Shown: positions 1-12,374 of the stretch, in pieces
Layout of the letters: every line of letters begins with the position of its first letter
Position numbering within the stretch: position 1 is the stretch's first letter
Notes under the pieces: model-generated
Told to the model about the DNA's origin: nothing
Seen by the model: the letters and a program-made list of their open reading frames with translations, nothing else
Databases searched by the model: none
NCBI GenBank assembly: GCA_018907035.1
Contig: JACCIC010000095.1
Location: 310,001-374,000 of the forward strand
Direction of reading: 5' to 3'
Origin: Sycobia sp. Sy_11
Taxonomy: Eukaryota; Arthropoda; Insecta; Hymenoptera; Epichrysomallidae
Length of the DNA stretch: 64,000 nt
Made by a program: the position numbers and the translations under genes

Positions 1-730
1 TATGCGAAGTAAAAGAAAAATAAATAAAAATATAAATATTTATAATATTGGAACAAAAAGAATTTAAAATATTTAAAATGATCTTATTCACATAAAATAA
101 AAAAATATTTTCTTTTATAATTGTTGTGCATTAAATTTACATTAAACGTCAATGAAACGTCACCGAAAATTCAGACACATGCAGATGACGATAATTTTCG
201 GCTAAATGGGGACTCGAAATTTTGTTTTTGACTTCCTAACGCGACGCGGATTTAACGGGACTGAGAAAAAAAACTGTTACGTTTCCGAACCGACCTGTCG
301 CTTCTTAACACTTTCCTGCAATAGATCGAATTGGATTACAAAGGGAATGCCCCCCTTGAACGCCGGAAATGCGCCACTTTTCGCAATATTTAAATCGAGG
401 ATTTTAACGCCCAGCGTTATCGAAATGAGGGCTCTTCGAGAAAATGGGGAGGTGGGAGTGACGAGATCGATATTGGGCTGGTGAGGCCGGTCCCGCTAAA
501 ACGCGGGAAGATCCTTTTAACAAATTCTTTTAAAGCCACAAATTACTTTCCGTCCGTCTCTTTCGTTTCCTCTGCCAAAGTAACGCGGAAAAGCTTCGCG
601 TTAACCTACCCCCACCAACTTTCTTTTTTTTCCACCTCGCTTTCCATCCTCTCTGGATAGTCGCTTCCCTCTTTTCTTTCCCCACGTCCCCAATCTCTCC
701 CTCTCTCCCTCCCCTCTCTCTTACTCGCTC
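1..730. other. Non-coding; CpG-richer block at 200-600
   Basis: The first 190 bp are AT-rich. 200-600 is richer in CpG and has a 92-codon open frame with no recognisable motif and no splice context, so I do not call a gene. Confidence 0.4.
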
Positions 731-732
731 GC

Positions 733-785
<53 letters not shown>
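731..785 (+). repeat. (TC)n array
   Basis: About 27 units with two CG interruptions near the left edge. It is the first of two CT arrays 130 bp apart. Confidence 0.95.
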
Positions 786-789
<4 letters not shown>

Positions 790-911
790 GACGGTGCGAT
801 TATTCTTTTTCTTTGATTTTTATTTCCGCTTCTACAATTATTCCCTTTGCGCCCTTTGGCGATGGCAAGAAGTCTACAAGACTCAAGAATACATCGTTGG
901 CCATCAGCCCC

Positions 912-912
<1 letters not shown>

Positions 913-950
<38 letters not shown>
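913..950 (+). repeat. (CT)n array
   Basis: 19 uninterrupted units followed by GTCTATCTGTCTGTC, a decayed tetranucleotide edge. Confidence 0.95.
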
Positions 951-954
<4 letters not shown>

Positions 955-1073
955 ATCTGTCTGTCTTTAGTTTTCTCTCCGTCTATCACTTTCTTAATGA
1001 GTGTACTTCTGCCCACGCCTTTAAAACTTCGCTTAACTTCTTTTCCTCAATCAATATGCGCGTCTGTCTGTAG

Positions 1074-3435
1074 ATGAGTGCGCAAGGATACGTACGAACG
1101 GATAAATAACGCATTTGTATAAGTGCAATAGTAATTTGTCTTCAGTCTGTAGAAATTGTACTGGCAATGAAACATGAATTGAAAAAATCCATTTATAAAT
1201 CCCTTACTTATCTCTGATTATTGGTACTTGTAAAATATTTTTCATAGTTAGAATTTCATCCAATGCCATACATATGAATAACGTGTTACGTGTACAACTA
1301 TATATGTATTAAGAAAAAGAACGCAAAGCGTAAAAATATTTACATACAAATGAGTTTTAACTTATTCAGAAAAGATTCTTCATCGGTCAATGTTACGTAT
1401 CAAATTTTTAAGCGACCCTGTGAAACTGATGTTTCGAATACTGAAAAGCAATTTTAAAAATCCATAATTGACGATTGTTTATTTGCGAGTTTATAATTTA
1501 AGTTTATTGCATTGTCCAACTAAAATGATAAGATGATAAGTATAAGTCATTAATATTGAATAAGAATGGAATTAAATGAGAATCTTGTGCAATGCCAGAT
1601 CTAGTAAAAACTTATTCAGATGAGGCAACGGACTGTCCCATATTTTTACGACGATTTTCTGAATATGATTAACGACGAACCTGAGAATCTTACCCAATGT
1701 CGTTACATGGATGTTTTTTTTTTATAATTAAGCTGCTGTGATTCGCGCAATGCGGAGCTTTAGAGACATCGAAATGTATAGAATCTACTTGGATCAATTA
1801 CAAAATTGCCTGTAATAGTATTTTTAATCTATTAATCAATACCTTCCAGCCGATCGCCACTAAATACGAACGAGCTATCAATGATCTAAAGAATGCTTGA
1901 AAATCTAAAGGGAAATAGGGCTATTTCACGTATAATATTCAATTTTTTCGCTGTATAAACAAACATTTTACGTTGAAACAATTGAAGTTTTATATTTATA
2001 CTATAGTCAGGTTCATATAGAATTCTCATTCGTGCACATGAGTCTATAATAGCAAGGTATATATACTAAACAGGCAAATTGACTTCTTATAGAGCGACCG
2101 ACAAAGATAATCACTCGCGTGTATATATAGCCTTGCATGCGAGGTCGTATATCGCATGTTATAGAATATTACCTGATTACATTTGATTATCTAAATAATA
2201 ATCTGCTAATTAGAGAACTAATTATCGGAGTGTAAGACAATATAACGTGGGTCATGCGTTACGATATAATCATAATTAGATGTCAGTTATTTTAAAGGGT
2301 GTTGAGATAGTCCGAAATTGAGAAGTCGAACAATTGCATAGAAACCGGTATAAAGGAGTTAGGGCACGATAATGCAATAGAATTTAATGTTACTAATAGA
2401 TTTTTTTCTACAGATTTTATAGAAAAAAATACATATTATATACGTTTTATTATGACACGAGCCCAGTATAACAGTCCTTGATTTTTTGAAAAACAAAAAT
2501 AAATTAATGTAACTAGTCGTCGCTACCATCGACTATTTGTATTTAATAGTTAAAAATATTATTTTTACACCATTGTGTCTTTCATTACTAGATTCCCCTA
2601 TTCAATGTCAGAGCATATTAGTAGATTTTAACTGACAACTATCAAAAATATCCATATGTTATGTAATTAATTGCACATAAAAATATGTAACTATTGTTAT
2701 ATAGAGATGCGAAATTAATTATTTTCAGATGTAGTGGAATTAGGTGAAATTACAGGACAATTTCTATTCCTTAAATTGAATTTTTTATTAAAAAAAATAT
2801 AAGCAATCGCCATTAATATCTGTGCCAATTATTTTATGAAAAACTTTGCATTTTTTACTTAAAAAAAACGTTGATATTGATGGCGATTAATTAGAAACTA
2901 TGAAAATATTTCAAAAAAATATAAGCATTAAAAAGATTAAAGATTCTCAAAAAAAATGTAATTATCATTTATTATCTATATTTAAAAAATCAAATAACCA
3001 AACCAAAATTTAATCCGTTATAAAATACACTTAATTTTGAACTGTTTAACCTATTGAAGCTTATTTTAAAAGAATTATACTTTCCATTTTGAACAATTCT
3101 CGCCCTCCTCGTCAATGTTAAAAAGAACAAGGTGTAAAAGGCCACGTGCGACCGCCATAATTTAAATCTGTCCCGAGGATCAATACAATGTGATGAATAC
3201 CGACCGGAATGGTCGAACGTGAATAATGTCGCGGATATATGACGTATACTATAAAAAAAAGGGGGAGGAATGATGGAAAATGTGCTAGGGAAACTGTCGC
3301 AATAAACAATCCGATGAATGGTGTCGTCCACTGCGTTCGAGGCGATCGATGTTTTTGCGCGAAAAAGAAAAAAACCTTCTATGGTCCGACGAGCGCCAAA
3401 TTCGCTTGTTTCGCCGCTATGACAGAAGTACACGC

Positions 3436-3436
<1 letters not shown>
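1074..3436. other. AT-rich DNA without recognised features
   Basis: No coding signal, terminal repeats or tandem arrays that I can support. The open frames at 2,990-3,433 lack motifs. Confidence 0.5.

Positions 3437-3483
<47 letters not shown>
3437..3483. repeat. (TA)n array, about 23 units
   Basis: Pure alternation. A second, shorter array of 10 units lies 80 bp away at 3,563-3,582. Confidence 0.98.
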
Positions 3484-3486
<3 letters not shown>

Positions 3487-3589
3487 GACATCCAGAGTTA
3501 TATGCGACTGTGCAATTTCAGGATCTCTTGCCGAAGCCCTGAAAAATAGCTCTATTACATGGTATATATATATATATATATAGTACAAC

Positions 3590-4677
3590 GAAAACGTGAT
3601 TCGAATAATCGCCGATTATACGGCGTGAATAAGATAAAAGTGTCGAGCATTAAATCAATTTGATTTCTCTTTTTTGCTTTCAATGGGGCCGTATTTGTCG
3701 TTGATCGGGATTAGATCCGCCGGATTCAAATGCAAATTCGAAACTTTTAACGCTTATGAGAATATTTTCTGGCTGTATATGTACTCCACCGTCCAGTATT
3801 GATTTTCGTCTTCCGCCTTTTTTTTTTTCCTTCGTTTATGGAAAGGCCGAATCGCGAGGATCGCGGACTACTACGGGGCGATTCAATTAACATACAGATA
3901 GAAGTCGAATTCGGCGACTCGGAGGAGTCCCGAAGATTACGGTGATTTAGGCTATTTTCCAGCTCCGTGGAAATGTTCCTCCGCCGCTCCCGGCCCCCGC
4001 TCATTCTAACGGCATCGAGCTGCAGCCCTCTCGAATCGCCCCGGTTCTCTCGAACGCGAGCGATTACCAACTTGAAATCGCTGAAACTGCCCATAGTTTC
4101 GGATGAGGGAGGGGGGAAGGGGACAATGCTGAGACGCCAATCCGTGCAGTCCGAGAGTTCGAAATTTCTTCTTCTTTACTTTTTTTTTTCGTCCCTCGCA
4201 ATTATATATCGAAGATTGAATCTCTTTCGAAATCTGCTCGGATTTCGAATGATTAAATTTCACGAGAGCCGGAAAAGCTTTCCTTTATTTTCGTTTCAAA
4301 TAATATCCAGCGAGAAAATTTTCTGACCGGTCAGAGGCTGTACAATCGCTCGTAATCTTGTATTATTAATTGCTTGTACTTTCTTTCATGTACTACAATG
4401 TGAACTAACTATGATTTTAATTCCATGTTGTTTAAAAAAATTTGGTGTGCGAAAAACAAGAAAATATTTACTTGGTGATAGAAAAAATTCTTTCAGTATG
4501 AATCACGTATTACCGCACTTTATGGCTAAAAATACTTCGTTAATTCTCCTATTCGGGAAATTCTTCTCTTGCCGAGTAAATTCATGGGAGCACGCCATTG
4601 TATCGTAGAAAGGCATTTTTATGTAAAATACACTGCGATATATCCCAATGACAATACAGCCTACCACGTATCTAAGA

Positions 4678-4680
<3 letters not shown>
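3590..4680. other. Mixed-composition DNA, no gene called
   Basis: 3,840-4,130 is CpG-richer with short open frames on both strands (such as 119 codons from 3,967). They overlap, lack known motifs and look like chance frames. The rest is AT-rich. Confidence 0.4.

Positions 4681-4727
<47 letters not shown>
4681..4727. repeat. (TA)n array, about 23 units
   Basis: Uninterrupted, flanked by AAGATGA and CAGTTACT. Confidence 0.98.
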
Positions 4728-4730
<3 letters not shown>

Positions 4731-6062
4731 TTACTCACACGGAAGAAACGTATTTTGAAATGAAAAGGACAGGCCGGGGACACATACTAGAGTAAATTAT
4801 GATATTTGACATTCTAGTAATTATTAGTTTCTCTATTCATTAAATAGAGAAAATAAATTACAGTGTTGACATACTAATATTATACAGGTCCATAATCCTA
4901 TATCATCGTGTATAATTCATTGGAATTTCAAATATAAATACTTCAATATGATGAATCCTTCATTAAAACAAATTCAATCGGATTCTAGAAGATACAAATT
5001 TATTTCACTTACCTATTCTACGCACGTAATTTATATTGTCCTACATACAATACTGATTAATCAAATTTTCATTATTATGGAAAGTACAGCGTGAGCTGAG
5101 ATTTTTTTTTGTATACTTGCCTCATAAATGTATATCCATTATAATACCTCCTCACTGATCAAATCCACTCGATCCTTTATTCAGCAATATTGCTTCTCAC
5201 CACCGAAAAAAAAGACTTCTCCGCTAAGCATAAGAGTATATACGTAATATACGGGAAAAGCGCGTGCGTGATAATATCGTTATTGGAACAGACTGTTTGG
5301 CAATTTGAATTCATCATTGAACATCATTGAACTCTCTGAATTCGGTAGGTAGAGAATGGCAGGCGAAAAGCGACTTATGGCTCGATCGGGCCAAAAGTGA
5401 TCAATCATAGTATAGTACATTAAGCAACTAGTTCGCTCAACTAACACGAGTGCGTGCAACGAGCTCACGTGACGGGTTGCGTATTTTTTTTTTTTTTTTT
5501 TTTAAACCAGCGCCGGGCAAGATTGCACGTCGATACTGTACGGTAATAAGCTTGTCTGTCAATCGAATTAAGAATGCATAAATTAATGAAAATAATAATT
5601 ATCCATACAAGATCAATTAACTTCTTGCTTATAGATATTATTTGCAACGTTGCAATTATTAAAATAAAAAGAAATAGTGCTAAATAACAAGTATTGAATT
5701 AAATAGTAAGTAATGAAAATGATAAAAAAATTAATATGTGAGCGAGTAAAAACTAAACAAAAATAGCTGTGACTGCCCTCGTGCTCAGCTGAAATCTTAA
5801 TATGGGAATGTTTCTTCAACAATAAAAAAACTCCATGCAAACAACTAATATTCGAAATATTTTATACGCGGATACTATGAGAATAACAGTCGGGACGCGG
5901 ACAACAAGAAAACATTTGTCACTTGAGACACTGTCCCAATAAAACATCGCAAAACAGACGTAATAAGACCTGCTCTATTTGCACCGGTGACTCTGGTCAT
6001 ATTAGATAAGCGAGGCATAAATAATCTAATAGCCACGAGTATTTTAAAGCTCGAACAACAGA
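4728..6062. other. AT-rich DNA, nothing recognised
   Basis: Contains a 17-T run near 5,486. I see no gene or repeat family. Confidence 0.5.
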
Positions 6063-6100
6063 AGAGAGAAAGAGAGAGACAGAGAGAGAGAGAGAGCGAG
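6063..6100 (+). repeat. (GA)n array, interrupted
   Basis: Broken by AAA, CA and CG steps. Confidence 0.9.
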
Positions 6101-6510
6101 ATTATAAGTAAGTACTGTCCATTGTTTCATAAATTGACCCTCCCTATCGTCTATTTTACGTAGCCACGTATTCCTCCAATTATCTTTTTTACAGTCCAAG
6201 ATTTTCTTACTAATTTTTAAAACTTGAACAATAATATATAAACTTATAATTCGATTTCTGCAGCTGTATATATACTATAGAAAAGTGTTTTGAGAGTTTT
6301 ACACCTAGATTAACATTTATTTTATTAGATCCGCTTATAAAGTTGTTTGAGCAAACAATTCAATGAATATAAATTTCTAATATTTAATTATAAAAAACTA
6401 ATAAATACAATTAGATTATTTCTTATAAAATCTTTAACTAAAATAATTAATCCATTTTTGAGTCCCAAATTTGACATAAATTTTGAAGGTGATATTTTTC
6501 GTAAGTTTTG

Positions 6511-6542
6511 ACTATGTGCCGTAGTGGAAGGAACCTCCTTAA
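6511..6542 (+). repeat. Solo end related to the 60.9 kb MITE
   Basis: The stretch ending GGAAGGAACCTCCTTAA matches the inverted termini of the element at 60,896-61,251, with similar bases further in (GTAGTGGAAGG against GCAGTAGAAGG). I find no partner end within about 450 bp upstream, so this looks like a fragment of the same family. Confidence 0.45.
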
Positions 6543-6728
6543 TCAATATCAATGTATCAAAATTTATATAGGATTTCCGGCCTCATCGAACAATAGTGTA
6601 ACGCCGTCGAAACAACGGACAACATTTCTCATTGTTGTACGCGTATAGAGGCATTCGATCTTCGATTACGGCTTTCCTATACTGACAGCGTCCGGCCTCT
6701 AATGCTCAAGCTACAACCAGGGCCGCAA

Positions 6729-6848
6729 GTGTGTGTGTGTGTGTGTGAGCGTGCGTGCGTGCGCGCGCGCGCGTGTGTGTACGTATGTATGTTGTATGTA
6801 TGTATGTATGTATATATACACTCAGCATAAATTCACGATTACCTAAAT

Positions 6849-6910
<62 letters not shown>

Positions 6911-6911
6911 C
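6729..6911. repeat. Compound microsatellite: (GT)n, (GC)n, (GT)n, (GTAT)n, (TA)n
   Basis: In order: (GT)n 6,729-6,747; GTGC/GC alternation to about 6,772; GT; GTAT repeats to about 6,815; a 40 bp unique spacer; then (TA)n from 6,857 to 6,910 with one phase slip at 6,900. Most of it alternates purine and pyrimidine. Confidence 0.95.
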
Positions 6912-7367
6912 AAGGGATAACAACGATGAGCATGAGAAGGCCTGTGCTGCTGTGCCGCGGGGTATGGGGTATCGTGATATACAGGCCCCGGTATATACAA
7001 GGAGCCGAATCCGACGTCCCTTTGCGCGCGTTTCTACATTTACGTAGTCGAACGCCTAACTCGAAACTGTAACTGCTCTTACCTGAGTCCGCATAGATAT
7101 ATATATATACAATCGCCGAAGGGAGAGAAATTGCCCGGTGGCTCGTTGCCTCGCCATCCTTTCTCTCGCTCCTAATGGGCCTAATCGAACTTCATTGCAA
7201 TTTATGGAACTGGAGCGTGCGGGGGCGCCCGGGCCTTTGACACCCGAACGTGGCTCCCCCTCCACCCATCCCTTGCCAGAAACTCAAACCGGCTGTATAT
7301 ACCGCGAATCTATACAGCGCGAACGTTTCAAAGAGGCTAATGAGAGGAGCTATTATACACACAGGCG

Positions 7368-7397
7368 CGCGCGCGCGCACACACACACACACACACC
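7368..7397. repeat. (GC)n-(AC)n compound array
   Basis: GCGCGCGCGCGC runs into about ten CA units. It lies in a CpG-rich block (6.95-7.56 kb) whose open frames on both strands lack motifs. Confidence 0.95.
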
Positions 7398-7599
7398 TTT
7401 CCCGCTTGTCGGACCGTTATTCAAAAGGGACGGATTTCACCATCGTTACATAGGACATAGTACCGAAAGAGCTTACAATGGAGTTTGCCGGCACCGCGAT
7501 CCGTCGGCAACTTTTTGCCCCAACGCGAGGATTCGGCCGGTGTCTATACGTTCGTGCAACGTGATAAATTTGACACTTTCTGGAATGTAAAATTACGAG

Positions 7600-9168
7600 C
7601 TGCATTATATTAATGGGATATAGGATGTCGATTTCTCAGCGACGACGTATGCTTTTGACGGATTTACAAGCTTCTGTATGCACGATATTTGCAAAAAGAG
7701 ATAGCCACGGACGTACAACGTATTTTCGAAAGTTGCCCCAAATTTCATCCTGGATCGCCTGTTGGGCTCGTCCGTGGTATGACGAGTGATACACTCAAGG
7801 ACGTAAAAAGATTGACTAAAAAACCCAAAAACTCCAAGCTGAAACTTAATTCTAGTTGGGTGATTCAAATAATGACAGCGTTTCACCTACTGAGTTGATA
7901 GAACGATCACTTTTTGCAGTTTATCGATGTATTCCGAAAACTATAATACATAGATAATGACAGTATTTTCTTAAATACGATAAAAGTATTCGTCGCTCAT
8001 CACTCATCGACAATGATTTTAAAATTTAGACACGGTCAGTTTTACAGCTATAAACGAGCCTGGACGAACGTTAAAACGTCACAAATTGGTTTATACTAAA
8101 ACGTCATAAGTCGTTCATTCGGTCTTAAGAAACAACGAAATTATGATTAAATTTCTTGGATCCTCTGTTATAATAACCACTCACTGCCCGGAAGTTATTG
8201 TAAAAAATTTTAGAATGTGACACGAATTCTCAGATTTTCATTGAAATAACATTATTAATTATTAGTAATACATAAATATCGCGCGACTGCTCTATTTTTT
8301 CAGGAGACGCATTGTTCAATAATTTAAGATCGAAGCAATGATTTGATTTCCCAATAGGATTAGCCAACGACAATGGGAGCGCCTCTGATTGCGAATGTGC
8401 AGAGCAACCGCGTGGACATTTATAAATAAATGCGATCGAACGAGTAAAGGATTAACGCTAGCTCCCGACTGACATTATATTAGCGATAAGGCTATTTCAC
8501 AGAATTCTCTGTTCGTATTTGAATGTGGGCTGTTGGCATGTTCTAAACATTAGTGTACAAGTTTTTCAGTTTCTTGTACATATATTTCTTGTACATAAGT
8601 TTTCTGTAACTTGTAACATTTGAATTTAACAAATTACGAATTAGAACCGATGAAAATATTGTATGTTTTGATTTTCTATAATTTTTATATTTATCCTTCA
8701 ATTAAATTACGAGAATTATAAGCCATTGTCTGTCCTTCATGATTATAATAATATTTAAATTTTTATAACCTACAATTGATTAATTATAAATAATAATTTC
8801 GACTTACATTTATTTTTAATGTAAGAGCATTTCAAAACAATATTCTTAATAGTTTATATGGATAGATAAGACGGTGGAGGGGGCAGTCAGCTCGTCCTTT
8901 TACTATAACCAGCTAAAGTTGAAAAAAAAGCAAAGTTTTATATTTCATATTCTAACGAAATGATTATAAGCAAGGACAGTCCGACTGTCATTATAATAGA
9001 ACTGTCAGACTTATAATAATATTTTTTATTTTGTAAAAAAACAGTCGACATAATTGGTTTTTATTCATTATCTTTTAGAAAGTGCTAACATTGACTTTTC
9101 ATTCAGTACTTTCGCAATTGATTAGGCTATGAATCTCTTTGATTTCTTAAAGTAACAAATAAACAACT
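7600..9168. other. Non-coding, mostly AT-rich
   Basis: The open frames at 7,605-7,898 overlap in opposite directions and have no motif. TTTCTTGTACATA is repeated near 8,567-8,600. Nothing else is recognised. Confidence 0.4.
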
Positions 9169-9601
9169 ATGCTCTTTTCACCGCTGAAGGGCGCCACGAG
9201 CGCCTGGAACAGGCTCTACTGCAACTGGCGAATTGTCTCATCTCGTGCTGAAATCGAAAAATCGGTAAGTGACCTGTCATTTAAGAAGCTATCCAACAAA
9301 AAGAAAGATTCACGACCGCGTTCGAATTCGAACCCAGTCGTACGCAATCGCCCATTCGATCTATTTTCCCGCGTTTATGAATTATTCATGAGGTAACCGC
9401 CGACGTTCCCTTTCTCCGCCCAGTCCCGCGAGTGGCGGTATCGCCGACTCAACTATATTATGTGGTAAAAGTTAACGGCCAAAATGTACTCGATCTCCCT
9501 TTCCCGGATAGAGCACCGAGCGCGCCTTCCCCACAGTTTCGCCCTTTGCCGCTCGCGAGATATATAAACTCGAAACGTATAACTGCGGAGAAACATGTAG
9601 A

Positions 9602-9615
9602 CATATATATGTATA

Positions 9616-9662
<47 letters not shown>
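9602..9662. repeat. (TA)n array with TG interruptions at the left
   Basis: ATATGTATATATATGTG edge followed by about 19 pure units. Confidence 0.97.
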
Positions 9663-9664
<2 letters not shown>

Positions 9665-9959
9665 AGGCGTGGGTAAAGGGTAAAGACATGACCGACCGCT
9701 AAACAATGGACTTGGAATTACATTCGGAAGGAAAGTCATAGAGGGCATGCGTATATATGTGCCGATGGGTATGATGTACCATTTCGATCGAAATGTACAG
9801 TTTAAGGTTTTCAACGAAGATCGATGTCTAATACGGAGCCGTAGACTGAAGCGAGAAAATTTTGGGCGGTGGGTCGACGAGCATTTATTTTTACAGGGCA
9901 GTTCCTTCAAATTTACGTGCGAAATTCCAATCTCTGTCCTTGTGCTATTATATATATAT

Positions 9960-10383
9960 GAATAATTCATTAAAGAGGGTATGAAGGTGAATTTCAGAAG
10001 AAAATGCCCCCCCCCCTCGCCCCTGAATATTTTAGCTCAACCGTTCATACTTTTAACGGATTTCCCGGTTTCATAAATATTTATAAGCACGCCTCTAATA
10101 ATTCTCTTTTTCTCTGAATTAACGAACGGGAGGACTGCTCTGCCCCGGTCGCGGATTACTCGCGCAACATTTACTTCCTTTTGCGGGGAGAGCGGGGTTA
10201 AGGGGCCGGGCGGAGGGCATTGTGGATTTTCCGTTAATCTCGTGGCTTCGGGAGCGGCGGGAGTGGCGGGGGAAGGAGTAGAGAACCCGTACTTTCCCGG
10301 GTAATCAGTACTATCTACAGTTGTTTTTCCTCCCGACACCCACGGCAAAGTGTGTTCGTGTGGATCTCGGTCGTGGCGATGCT
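9960..10383. other. CpG/GC-rich non-coding block
   Basis: GGCGGG-type runs and a 103-codon minus-strand frame without motif. No splice sites support an exon. Confidence 0.35.
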
Positions 10384-10396
10384 ACACACACACACG

Positions 10397-10436
<40 letters not shown>
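10384..10436 (+). repeat. (CA)n-(GA)n compound array
   Basis: CA units with one CG step to 10,406, then 15-16 GA units to 10,436. Confidence 0.96.
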
Positions 10437-10438
<2 letters not shown>

Positions 10439-10689
10439 TAAGGTCCTGGGGGTAAAGTCAAATCCTCTAGAAAAGCTCGCGTCAGGAGCCAACGGGGCGT
10501 TACATAACCGCGTGCGCACCTATATCTGTCGGAAGGGCAAATTGCCCGACGGTGCCCGCGCGCATGCAACACTGCCTCGTTAGAATGCAAAGTTAAGTTT
10601 ATTGCGATTTATAGCGCCGAACCTCGTGCGTTATATGCACGTGACCGAGCGTGTAAACGCGAACTCACGTCTGAGCGTGTATGTGCATA

Positions 10690-10734
10690 TGTGTGTGTGT
10701 GTGGGGGGGGGGTGTAAATATATATATATATATA
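10690..10734 (+). repeat. (TG)n, G-run, (TA)n compound array
   Basis: GTGTGTGTGTG, ten Gs, TGTAAA, then about nine TA units. Confidence 0.9.
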
Positions 10735-10739
10735 CGTGA

Positions 10740-12370
10740 CCAAGGTCGGATTATCATGAGCGGTTGTATTTGTTTTATACAGTGGTACATAGGGTAGGGT
10801 AGAGAAATGTGCTATGCATGCCGCGTATAAATAAGATGGGCTTGCAAAAAATAAGATACCTGGCCACTGTACATTAAAGGAAGTTTAATTTGTAGATTTA
10901 GAAAAATGTTGTAAAATAATGCCAAGGTAGTAAAAAAGTTAATTACATATTTATTTCGATGCAATTGTTTATATAGAGAATGATCAGAGTATTGAATTAA
11001 AAATATTAATCTAATCGGTAAAACTGCAACCCAAAAAAGAAAACATAGAGAAACAAAACTTTGAAAATTAACAAATGAGTACCGTAACTTTAATACTCAA
11101 CCTATTAGGTAAGAAATTAAAAAAAAAAATTCTTTTCGATCGGAAAAGCATTTTATGTGCACAGATTCAATATTTGATAAAATATTTTGCCGTATATTTT
11201 GAACTAAGCAAAAGTGTTAAAAAAGCAGACTTTCCAAAAAGTTAAAAAAATGAAAACAATTTAAGACAGTTCCATTATTGGCAAGTATCGCCCATACTTT
11301 CCGCAAGCGTACCGTCTACTATTTTTTTCTTTTCGAACTTTCTGCAGATTATGAGGAATTATATAAAAAATTATTTATAAAAGCTATGTGTATAATATAA
11401 TTAGAAATTAAATTGAAACGTTAAATAATTAAAAAATAATTATACATAAATGTAATATTAACTTAGAGATTTTAAAATTAGTTTGTTTCAAATTTATTTA
11501 TAAATAAATAAATACCTTAAAATTATAATTTTAATAATTATCTCGAATAAAATTCATTCTTAGTTTGAACGTTGATACTGTAAAAATCCCATTAAAATTT
11601 AGGCTCACGGTATTAATCAAACTAAAATCACTTTAATTAAATTTAGAACCATGCTAAAATTAATTTCATGAACCATTTCGACAATGGGAAAATTATGATG
11701 ATTTTACTATTAATATCGATTTTAATTGTAATGTGAGTGTCAATACATTCATCAAATAGTTTAGCACTCTATATAAATCTTTCATTTAATTTGAAAAACT
11801 ACAATATTACGATAAATATATTTAAAAAAGATTAAATAATAACGATACCTACATTTTATAAATAAAAATCGAATATTATATTTTAATATTTGGTTTTGAA
11901 AATCACTACAACTGGTTAAAAGAAAAATAATTTCCTAGTTAAAATGCAAAAAATTTATTTTATTCAACTTTCAAATAAACCTTCTATTCCTCATTACCTC
12001 ACATACAAAAAATCCAACTTTCGATGCCGCATCTATTTTTCGAAAATAGAAATTTCCTCACCCGCATAGAAATTATATACACTTCGCGTCGAAAACATGA
12101 ATTTTGGGGGCCTGATCTAAAATGAAATATAAACACAGTCTCGAATGTCGGCTTGTTGAATTACTATATAGTGAAAATTGTATAAACATCTCTATTCACA
12201 TGAGCCAATAAACCCTTGCCGTTAGTTCGGAGAAGAACCGGACTCGCATGTTGTTATCGACGACTTTGCGAATGGAAATACATGCGGAAAAATGAAGAAC
12301 TTTTTGCACGCTTTGAGGAGTAATGAATAATATTGAAAAAACTTTTTTTCAATCCTTAAAAGTCTGTTAA
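10740..12370. other. AT-rich DNA without recognised features
   Basis: No coding or terminal-repeat signal. It directly precedes the decayed coding relic. Confidence 0.5.
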
Positions 12371-12374
12371 CATC

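Noticed and set aside
606..1077. Ser-Leu and Arg-Glu repeat frames
   Set aside because: They are translations of the (CT)n arrays; the same arises at 34.8-35.9 and 47.2-47.7 kb.
3239..3588. Open frames with Tyr-Ile repeats on both strands here and at many other places (for example 15.0, 45.6 and 50.3 kb)
   Set aside because: They are translations of (TA)n arrays, which are open in several frames, with no motif outside the repeat.
9310..9335. B-box-like GGGTTCGAATTC on the minus strand
   Set aside because: No A-box at tRNA spacing and no cloverleaf; the word is a near palindrome likely to occur by chance.
9169..9396. Possible small exon starting MLFSPLKGATSAW with a gtaagt-like donor inside
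   Set aside because: There is no acceptor or phase partner, and the minus strand offers an equally plausible exon, so neither can be supported.
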